Origin: Edaphobacter bradus
Lineage (GTDB): Bacteria > Acidobacteriota > Terriglobia > Terriglobales > Acidobacteriaceae
Reading direction: 5' to 3'
Assembly (NCBI RefSeq): GCF_025685645.1
Contig: NZ_JAGSYF010000002.1
Span: forward strand, 310,001 to 374,000
Length of the DNA: 64,000 nt
Made by a program: the position numbers and the translations under genes. Position 1 is the stretch's first letter. Each line of letters starts with the position of its first letter. Below, piece after piece: positions 54,708-61,470 of the stretch. The notes below the pieces were generated by a model. That model was not told where the DNA came from. It saw nothing but the letters and a program-made list of their open reading frames with translations, and made no database searches.

Positions 54708-56048
54708 TCAAGCCCCGATCCTTTCTGTTTGTGCGCCGGCCGCAATCAGGTTGCGTACGTCTTGGCTTGGTGCTGTCTCGGTTTCACGCGTCGTGGGAAG
54801 AGGTCCTCCGACGGTGTAGTAATGAGCGCCCGCGACGAGGAGTTTTTCTGCCGGAAACCGTGTGATGACCTCGTGACCGGTCTCCGTCACTACAATCTCT
54901 TCTTCAATGCGCGCGGCGCTCCAGCCATCCTTCGAGGGCCAGAATGTCTCAAGCGCAAAAACCATGCCCGGCTTGATTTCCTGCGGGTGATCTAACGAGA
55001 CGAGGCGGCTAATGACCGGCTTTTCCCAGATTGCGAGGCCGATGCCGTGCCCATACTGGAGTGCGAAGGCAGCCTCTTCGTTGGGGAAGCCGAAGTCCTG
55101 GGCTTTCGGCCACACCGCAGCAACTTCGCCAGTGGTGCGTCCGGGCCGGATGAGATCGATTGCAGCATCGAGATAGTCTCTGCAACGCTTGTAGGCATCG
55201 ACCATCGCATGCGACGAGTAGCCAATCGAGAAGGTGCGGTAATAGCAGGTGCGATAGCCCATGTAGGAGTGCAAGATGTCGTAGTAGACAGGATCGCCGG
55301 GGCGCATGATCCGGTCGGAGAAGACGTGCGGATGAGGATTGCATCTTTCTCCCGAGATGGCATTCACAGCTTCCACGTATTCTGAACCCATGTCATAGAG
55401 AACTTTGCTGACCAGGCCCACGGCTTCGTTCTCGCGCATGCCAGGCTTCATCGCCATATAGAGCTCGTGATAGGCTGCGTCGACCATCGAAGCAGACGTG
55501 TTGAGCAATGCGATCTCGTCCTTCGTCTTGATGACGCGGGCTTCAGACATGAGTTGCTGGCCATCGATGACCTTAATACCCTCGCGCTGCAAGGCGAACA
55601 GAACCGGCAGCTCGATAATGTCAATCCCCACGGACTCCTTATGCAGACCGCGCATCTCCAACTCGATTCGAATCTTCTTCGCGACGTCTTCCGCACGGCC
55701 GTGCTCAGGAGACATGGTGCCACGCAACATCGATATGCCCGGACGCGACCGCTCTCCCAGCCAGGGACAATGCAGCTGGTGATGCCGTGCGGCCGAGCCG
55801 AAGTCCCACAAAATAGGTTCATCGTTCTGCGGCAACAAGACAAAGCGGTTTGCTTTGTCCTGAGCCCAGGTGCCGATGTGCGTCGACGTTAGGTAGCGCA
55901 CGTTGTTCATGTCGAAGCAAAGCAATGCACCCATTTCGGACTTCTTGAGCAGGTCCTTGGCGCGCTGGAGTCTCTCTATACGGAGGCGATCGAAATCGAT
56001 ACGCTGCTCCCAGTCAACTCCCATTGTTCCGTAAGTCGGCAGTGCCAT
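54708..56048 (-). CDS. M24 peptidase-fold (pita-bread) protein, Xaa-Pro dipeptidase/creatinase-like
   Basis: 446 residues. N-terminal creatinase-like domain, then a pita-bread domain. Expected metal ligands are Asp in VYYDILHSYMGY, His in QYGHGIGLAIWEKP, Glu in FALETFWPS and Glu in ARIEEEIVVTE. The second Asp, expected eleven residues after the first, is Cys (GYRTCYYRTF). The family includes prolidases, creatinase and the DMSP lyase DddP, which is of similar length. Because a ligand is missing, non-peptidase chemistry is plausible. It lies between E1beta and E2, an unusual place for a peptidase. Confidence 0.75.
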   Translation of the reverse strand: MALPTYGTMGVDWEQRIDFDRLRIERLQRAKDLLKKSEMGALLCFDMNNVRYLTSTHIGTWAQDKANRFVLLPQNDEPILWDFGSAARHHQLHCPWLGERSRPGISMLRGTMSPEHGRAEDVAKKIRIELEMRGLHKESVGIDIIELPVLFALQREGIKVIDGQQLMSEARVIKTKDEIALLNTSASMVDAAYHELYMAMKPGMRENEAVGLVSKVLYDMGSEYVEAVNAISGERCNPHPHVFSDRIMRPGDPVYYDILHSYMGYRTCYYRTFSIGYSSHAMVDAYKRCRDYLDAAIDLIRPGRTTGEVAAVWPKAQDFGFPNEEAAFALQYGHGIGLAIWEKPVISRLVSLDHPQEIKPGMVFALETFWPSKDGWSAARIEEEIVVTETGHEVITRFPAEKLLVAGAHYYTVGGPLPTTRETETAPSQDVRNLIAAGAQTERIGA

Positions 56049-56069
56049 TGGTTTCTCCGGTTCCTTGTC

Positions 56070-57068
56070 TTACGACTTGCTGCAGAGCTTTTGTGCTGCT
56101 GCAAAGAGTGTCTTCTCGGTCGGCACGGTCAGATCCTCCAGAGGAGGAGAAAATGGTATGGGAACATGCATCGCTCCCATGCGGATGACCGGACCGTCGA
56201 GGTGGTAGAACGCGCCTTCAGATATCACCGAAGCCAGCTCCGCGGTGACACCGTACCTACCGTAGCCTTCATCGATCACGATGGCCCGTGAGGTCTTTTT
56301 CGCGGATTCAATGAGCGTCTTCTCATCGAGCGGCCACATTGTTCGCGGATCGACAACCTCTGCGCTGATGCCGACTTCTGCGAGCATGTCAGCCGCCCCA
56401 AGCGCCACTTGAACCATACTGCTGGTGGCGACCAGGGTGATGTCTGTGCCCACGCGTTTAACATCCGCAACGCCGAAGGGTATGGTGTACTCTCCCGTCG
56501 GCACTGGCCCCTTGAGTTTGTGGTGCATCATCTTGTCTTCGAAGAAGACGACTGGGTTCTCATCGCGGATCGCGGTCTTGAGCAGGCCTTTGGCGTCGTA
56601 AGGTGTCGAGGGTATCACGACTTTCAGGCCGGGTACGTGGCTCAACCACGCGTGCAGGGACTGGGAATGTTGAGCGGCCGAGCGGCGGCTGGCACCCAAA
56701 GTCGTGCGAAGTACCATCGGGACTCTCCATTTGCCGCCGGACATATAGTGGATCTTGGCAGCCTGGTTAACCATCTGGTCCATCGTGAGGGTGAGGAAGT
56801 CCCCGAACATAATGTCAACGACTGGACGAAGGCCTGTCATAGCTGCGCCGACAGCGATGCCTGTAAACCCTGCTTCGGAGATGGGTGTATCGAGGACACG
56901 GTCGGTCCCGAACTCCTCTACAAGCCCGGACAGCACTTTGAAGGGAGTGCCAGCTTCGGCCACGTCTTCGCCGAGGATGCAGACGCGCGCGTCGAGGCGC
57001 ATCTCTTCTGCGAGAGCTTCCCGCACTGCTTGTGCAAACGTTAGTTCACGAGTACTGGTATCAGGCAT
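56070..57068 (-). CDS. 2-oxoacid dehydrogenase E1 beta subunit (pyruvate/acetoin type)
   Basis: 332 residues with E1beta signatures: EEMRLDARVCILGEDVAEAG, RVLDTPISEAGFTGIAVGAAMTGLRPV, QLHAWLSHVPG-type (SLHAWLSHVPGLKVV) and a C-terminal transketolase domain (VVDPRTMWPLDEKTLIES, VIDEGYGRYGVTAELAS). It overlaps the E1alpha stop by 8 bases. The substrate (pyruvate, acetoin or another 2-oxo compound) cannot be fixed. Confidence 0.9.
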   Translation of the reverse strand: MPDTSTRELTFAQAVREALAEEMRLDARVCILGEDVAEAGTPFKVLSGLVEEFGTDRVLDTPISEAGFTGIAVGAAMTGLRPVVDIMFGDFLTLTMDQMVNQAAKIHYMSGGKWRVPMVLRTTLGASRRSAAQHSQSLHAWLSHVPGLKVVIPSTPYDAKGLLKTAIRDENPVVFFEDKMMHHKLKGPVPTGEYTIPFGVADVKRVGTDITLVATSSMVQVALGAADMLAEVGISAEVVDPRTMWPLDEKTLIESAKKTSRAIVIDEGYGRYGVTAELASVISEGAFYHLDGPVIRMGAMHVPIPFSPPLEDLTVPTEKTLFAAAQKLCSKS

Positions 57069-58056
57069 AGACGTGCTTCTCCACTTCTTCCGGTCCCGGA
57101 TATGAAGCTGCGATGGCGAACTCCACGGCTGCCTTCATCTCTTCGCGAACCTCGGCCTCGACAGCGTCGCACGTGGCCGCATCTGCGAGGTTTTCGCGAA
57201 TAAGCCATTCGACATGCAGCTTGATGGGGTCGCGCGTGCTCTTCCACTCCTGCTCTTCCTGCTTGCTGCGGTAGTATTCGCGGTTAATGTCGCCGACGTG
57301 ATGGCCGGTGTACCGATATGTATTGCACATCAGGAAGGCTGGCCCCTCGCCTGCGCGGGCGCGATCAATAAGCTGCTTGGCCGTGGTGTAAACGGCCCTC
57401 AAGTCCTGACCATCCACGGTTTCTGCCTTGACGCCGAAGGCGGTGGCACGAGCGCAGATGTCGCCTGCAGTGGTCTCGCTGTAGTGCGTGTACTCGTTGT
57501 AGAGGTTGTTTTCGCAGACGTAGATAACCGGCAGCTTCCAGAGTTGGGCCAGGTTTAGCTCCTCATAGAAAAGGCCCTGGCCCAGAGCGCCTTCACCGAA
57601 GAAACAAGCGGCAACGCGGCCATTCTTCAAATGTTTTGCCGAGAAGGCCGCCCCTGTAGCGATGCCCATACTGCCGCCAACAATGGCGTTCGCGCCCAGA
57701 TTGCCTGTCGCTGGGTCTGCGATGTGCATCGAACCGCCCTTGCCGCGGCAGTAGCCGGCCTCCTTCCCCAGCAGCTCGGCAAACATCAGATCAGGCGACG
57801 CACCTTTTGCCAGACAGTGTCCGTGTCCCCGATGAGTACTGGTGACGTAGTCCTCCTTATCGAGCGCCTCGCAAATGCCTACGGCGATAGCTTCTTCGCC
57901 GACGTACAGGTGAGCGAGGCCAGGCATCAGAGCACGCGTGTAGAGCTCGTTCACCTGCTCTTCAAACAGGCGGATGCGCACCATCTGCCTGTGGGCATGC
58001 ATCCAGAGGTCTTTCGTGGTAATGGTGTTTACGGGCAGTTCGGAGAGGGTAGTCAT
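57061..58056 (-). CDS. 2-oxoacid dehydrogenase E1 alpha subunit (pyruvate/acetoin type)
   Basis: 331 residues. The thiamine-diphosphate motif is FFGEGALGQGLFYEELNLAQ ... VCENNLY (a G-E-G variant of GDG-x(~26)-NN). The phosphoacceptor-like loop YRYTGHHVGD and the N-terminal VGEEAIAVGICEAL and HRGHGHCLAKGA are typical of AcoA/PdhA heterotetrameric E1. AGGAG precedes the ATG, which overlaps the previous stop by ATGA. Confidence 0.9.
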   Translation of the reverse strand: MTTLSELPVNTITTKDLWMHAHRQMVRIRLFEEQVNELYTRALMPGLAHLYVGEEAIAVGICEALDKEDYVTSTHRGHGHCLAKGASPDLMFAELLGKEAGYCRGKGGSMHIADPATGNLGANAIVGGSMGIATGAAFSAKHLKNGRVAACFFGEGALGQGLFYEELNLAQLWKLPVIYVCENNLYNEYTHYSETTAGDICARATAFGVKAETVDGQDLRAVYTTAKQLIDRARAGEGPAFLMCNTYRYTGHHVGDINREYYRSKQEEQEWKSTRDPIKLHVEWLIRENLADAATCDAVEAEVREEMKAAVEFAIAASYPGPEEVEKHVYA

Positions 58057-58946
58057 TTTCCAACTCCTGTGTGGATTCCGGACATTTGCGCGAGAACATC
58101 AAACATCACTGCGAAGTCCAGCTTGGCCCAGTTCATGCCTCGGGCAGCTGTAAGAAATTCGTTGCTCACGGCGGTGGTGGGCAGCGGTACGTCCAACTGA
58201 CGGCCGAGTTCCAGCGCCAGCAGCATGTCCTTCTGCATCATGTTCACGTCGAACCAGGCCTCTTCCGGCTGCTGCAGGACGAACGGGCCCCGGTACTTGA
58301 CCATGGGAGAAGCGATGGCGCTATGCGTCAGCACATCGACGGCGACTTCACGCTTGATGCCGCTCTTCTCTGCCAGAAGCACGCCTTCGGAGAAGGCCAG
58401 CATCTGTACCGCAAGGCTCAGGTTGTGGGCGATCTTCATTGAGAGCGCGAGTCCATTGCAGCCAACGTGGGTCACCTTGGGGCCAATGTCCAGCAGTATT
58501 GGCTTAACGCGCTCGAAGGTCTCTGCCCTTCCGCCCACCATCACGGAAAGCTGCCCTTCCTGCAACGTGATGACGCTTCCGGAGACGGGCGCATCCAGCA
58601 TGTCGGCACCGCGAGCGCGGACCTTTTCGGCAATTTCGCGGCTCAGGTCCGGGCCGACGGTGCTAATGTCGACGAAGATTTTGCCGGCGCTGATGCCAGC
58701 CAACAATCCATCCGGGCCTTCCGCAATCCCCTTGAGCGCCGGTCCGTTAGTGACCATGGCAAAGACAACATCGGCTGCTTCGGCTACTTCTCGGGGGGAC
58801 TGTGCCAACTTCATCCCCTTCTTGACTAACCACTCCGCCTTGGACTGCGTGCGGTTGAAGCCGGTCACTGTGTGCCCCTTACTCAGCAGCCTGTCTACCA
58901 TCTGGCCGCCCATCACTCCGAGACCGATAAAGCCGAGGTTTGCCAT
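58053..58946 (-). CDS. NAD(P)-dependent beta-hydroxyacid dehydrogenase (HIBADH / tartronate-semialdehyde reductase family)
   Basis: 297 residues. Rossmann start GFIGLGVMGGQMVDRLLSKG, FVDISTVGPDLSREI, substrate loop DAPVSGSVITLQEGQLSVMVGG and the catalytic Lys in LSMKIAHNL near residue 171. The family oxidises or reduces beta-hydroxy acids next to semialdehydes. With a semialdehyde-type dehydrogenase upstream, the operon probably handles a hydroxy- or semialdehyde acid. It starts 5 bases after the regulator gene. Confidence 0.9.
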   Translation of the reverse strand: MANLGFIGLGVMGGQMVDRLLSKGHTVTGFNRTQSKAEWLVKKGMKLAQSPREVAEAADVVFAMVTNGPALKGIAEGPDGLLAGISAGKIFVDISTVGPDLSREIAEKVRARGADMLDAPVSGSVITLQEGQLSVMVGGRAETFERVKPILLDIGPKVTHVGCNGLALSMKIAHNLSLAVQMLAFSEGVLLAEKSGIKREVAVDVLTHSAIASPMVKYRGPFVLQQPEEAWFDVNMMQKDMLLALELGRQLDVPLPTTAVSNEFLTAARGMNWAKLDFAVMFDVLAQMSGIHTGVGK

Positions 58947-58951
58947 TTCGA

Positions 58952-59695
58952 TTACGCCTTTCGTTTTGAAGGAGGGTGTTCCATTCGGGACTCGCCGCCT
59001 ATGGTTGAAGAGGCAGCCGAATCCTGGTGGACTTGCTGCAAGTGGGTACGCATAGCCTTGCGTGCCTTGGCTGCATCCCGCTGCTCGATTGCTTCCAGGA
59101 TGAGTTTGTGATGAACCTGACCGCGCTGCGGTCCGCCCTTCACGGCAAAGATGCCGATGCGCTGCTCACGCAATACGCCCACGATGGAATCCAGCAGAGA
59201 GAGGATGAGCGGATTGCCTGCCGCCTCCGCCAATGCGAGATGGAAGTCGAGATCGGCTTCAATATAAGCATCAGGGTCCTTCATGCTGCGATCCATTATG
59301 GCTACGGCTTCTCGCATCATGGCCAGCTGCTGCTCTTCAATACGCGTGGCGGCGAGAGCGGTGAACTCGGGCTCCAGAATCTCGCGCATCTCCGCGACGT
59401 AGGTGAGGTTTTCAAGGTCGCCGCTCTTCATGAATGAGTCGAGCGAATGGCGCATGGACTGGGATTTTCCGGATGTGACAAACGTGCCCCGGCCGGAGTA
59501 GGCCTCCACGAGTCCCTTCTCGCTCAGGGTCTTAACAGCCTCGCGAACTGCCGTGCGGCTCACGCCAAACTCCAGGGCCAGTTCGCGTTCGGCCGGCAAC
59601 TGGTCGCCCGGCTTCAACTTGCCTTCCCGAATGGATTCCTCGATCTGTTGCACGATCTGCTCGTAAAGCCTTGAAGCTCGAACCGCTTTATACAT
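58952..59695 (-). CDS. GntR-family regulator, FadR/FCD subfamily
   Basis: 247 residues from the ATG at 59695, preceded by GAGAGGGG; the frame could extend to 59776 without support. Winged helix: QLPAERELALEFGVSRTAVREAVKTL, SGRGTFV. FCD domain: MREILEPEFTALAATR, EADLDFHLALAEAAGNPLIL and GQVHHKLILEAI with the metal-binding Asp/His set. It sits inside the operon it presumably controls, between the aldehyde dehydrogenase and the reductase. Candidate operators are ACCAATGGT (59852-59860) and CAGACC-N5-GGTCTG (61326-61342). Confidence 0.9.
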   Translation of the reverse strand: MYKAVRASRLYEQIVQQIEESIREGKLKPGDQLPAERELALEFGVSRTAVREAVKTLSEKGLVEAYSGRGTFVTSGKSQSMRHSLDSFMKSGDLENLTYVAEMREILEPEFTALAATRIEEQQLAMMREAVAIMDRSMKDPDAYIEADLDFHLALAEAAGNPLILSLLDSIVGVLREQRIGIFAVKGGPQRGQVHHKLILEAIEQRDAAKARKAMRTHLQQVHQDSAASSTIGGESRMEHPPSKRKA

Positions 59696-59851
59696 AGACA
59701 CCCCTCTCGACGTCCCAGCTGGAAGGCTGGTGATGGTCGGAACACTATACAGGATGCCATGGGCGGGACGGTTCATCGTAACTGCTGACTCCTTAGTAAA
59801 TGCATGCTGACTGACCGCTGGCCCAAGATGCCTATCTGGTCCATAACAAGT

Positions 59852-59890
59852 ACCAATGGTTTAGTGGTTATACCGCAATGCCGCAAGCAG
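59852..59890 (-). promoter_or_regulatory. Internal promoter and palindrome upstream of the second GntR gene
   Basis: On the minus strand GCGGTATAAC provides a -10-like TATAAC, followed by the 9-bp palindrome ACCATTGGT (59852-59860). The block GGCATTGCGGTATAA nearly repeats GGCATTTGCGGTATAA of the aldehyde-dehydrogenase promoter. Confidence 0.45.
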
Positions 59891-59924
59891 AGTAAATAGT
59901 ATTTTTGAATTTATTTTTCCGAAC

Positions 59925-61292
59925 CTATTTCTCGATCCATACCGTCTTGATGTTCGTAAACTCCCGAATGCCAAACGGCCCAAGTTCGCGGCCGAATCCA
60001 GACTGCTTGACTCCGCCAAAAGGCACTCGCGGGTCAGAGGCCACCATTTTGTTGATGAAGACCATCCCGGCTTCAAGCCCGTAGATGAAGCGGTCTCGCT
60101 CGGCGCGATCTTGTGTCCACACGCTGGCGCCCAGCCCGAAGCGCGTGTCGTTGGCGATGCGGATGGCCTCATCGGCATTCTTGACGCGAAAGATGGAAGC
60201 GACCGGGCCGAAGAACTCTTCACTGTAGGCGGGCGAATTTCTGGGAACATTCGTCAGGACAGTTGGCGGATAAAAGTTGCCCTTCCCCGGTAGAGGCTTG
60301 CCCCCGGTGAGCAGACGCGCGCCAGCTTCGATGGACTTCTGCACATCGCGCTGCATGTCTTCGACAGCGTCCGTCGTGGCAAGAGGGCCGAGTTCGGTCT
60401 TCGGATCGAGAGGATCGCCGACGTTCAGCGCTTCCATGCGCCTTACGAACTCCTGCTCGAACCTGTCGCCGATGGACTCTTCCACGATGAAGCGCTTGGC
60501 GGCGATGCACGACTGGCCATTGTTCGCGACCCGCGCCTTCACCGCCGTGGCTACAGCCTCGTCGAAGTTGGCGCTGCTCATCACAATATACGGATCGCTT
60601 CCGCCCAGCTCCAAAACGACTTTCTTGATGCGTTTCGCCGCGGAGATGCCAACCTGGATGCCCGCCCCTTCACTGCCTGTGAGCGTGGCGGCGACGATGC
60701 GTGGATCATCCAGAATTTTGTCCACTTTCGAGGCGCCAACCAGCAAAGTCTGAAAGACTCCTTCAGCGAACCCGGCGCGAAGAAAGACGTCTTCCACCGC
60801 CAGCGCACTCTGAGGGACGTTGGACGCGTGCTTGAGAAGGCCAACATTGCCGGCCATGAGTGCCGGGGCGACAAAGCGCACTACCTGCCAGAAAGGGTAG
60901 TTCCACGGCATGACGGCGAGAACCGGCCCTAGCGGCTGGTAGCGGATATAGCTGTGGCTGGCGCTCGTCTCGACGGCCTCGTCTGCCAGGAATCGTTCGG
61001 CGTGCTCGGCGTAATAGCGGCAGGCCCAGGCTGACTTAACAGCCTCATCGATTGCGGACTGGATGGGCTTGCCCATCTCCAGACTCATCATGCGGCCGAG
61101 ACTTTCCTTTTCCTGCTCGAGGATCTCTGCCGCCTTCAGCATCCGCTCCGCGCGGTATGCAAAGCTGGTATTCCGGTAGGTGACGAAGGTCCGGGCTGCC
61201 AGCTCGAGCTTTGCCTCCAGTTCCTCATCGGTGAGCGACTCGTAGGTCTTCAGCACTTCCCCGGTAGCCGGATTGACGCTTGCAATAGCCAT
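59925..61292 (-). CDS. NAD(P)-dependent aldehyde dehydrogenase, succinate-semialdehyde type
   Basis: 455 residues from the ATG at 61292, preceded by AAGGAAGGA; the 18-codon upstream extension is not supported. Starts ASVNPATGEVLKTYESL. Catalytic Glu in VVLELGGSDPYIV near residue 227 and Cys in NNGQSCIAAKRF near 261. C-terminal EEFFGPVASIFRV and PFGGVKQSGFGRELG. The short form without an N-terminal extension resembles the Sad/YneI group acting on succinate semialdehyde. First gene of the leftward operon. Confidence 0.9.
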   Translation of the reverse strand: MAIASVNPATGEVLKTYESLTDEELEAKLELAARTFVTYRNTSFAYRAERMLKAAEILEQEKESLGRMMSLEMGKPIQSAIDEAVKSAWACRYYAEHAERFLADEAVETSASHSYIRYQPLGPVLAVMPWNYPFWQVVRFVAPALMAGNVGLLKHASNVPQSALAVEDVFLRAGFAEGVFQTLLVGASKVDKILDDPRIVAATLTGSEGAGIQVGISAAKRIKKVVLELGGSDPYIVMSSANFDEAVATAVKARVANNGQSCIAAKRFIVEESIGDRFEQEFVRRMEALNVGDPLDPKTELGPLATTDAVEDMQRDVQKSIEAGARLLTGGKPLPGKGNFYPPTVLTNVPRNSPAYSEEFFGPVASIFRVKNADEAIRIANDTRFGLGASVWTQDRAERDRFIYGLEAGMVFINKMVASDPRVPFGGVKQSGFGRELGPFGIREFTNIKTVWIEK

Positions 61293-61325
61293 CTGCGGTT
61301 CCTTCCTTATGGGGTGTCTGTTGAC

Positions 61326-61376
61326 CAGACCCCTGTGGTCTGACATTTATACCGCAAATGCCCCAGAGCTTGTCAA
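61326..61376 (-). promoter_or_regulatory. Promoter and operator dyad of the aldehyde-dehydrogenase operon
   Basis: On the minus strand TTGACA (61376-61371), a spacer of 18 bases and GTATAA (61352-61347), or 19 bases to TATAAA (61351-61346), form the promoter. The dyad CAGACC-N5-GGTCTG (61326-61342) follows at once and covers the likely transcription start. The minus strand also reads TGTCAGACC, sharing TGTCAGAC with the operators at 8956 and 9098. Confidence 0.55.
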
Positions 61377-61470
61377 AGGCTATCCAGAAAATTCTTTTTG
61401 GAGTTTGCTTGACCAAGGTGATGACGCGATGGTATTGCTGTCGTACCAAAAAACCGGGGGCAGGTGCGAA

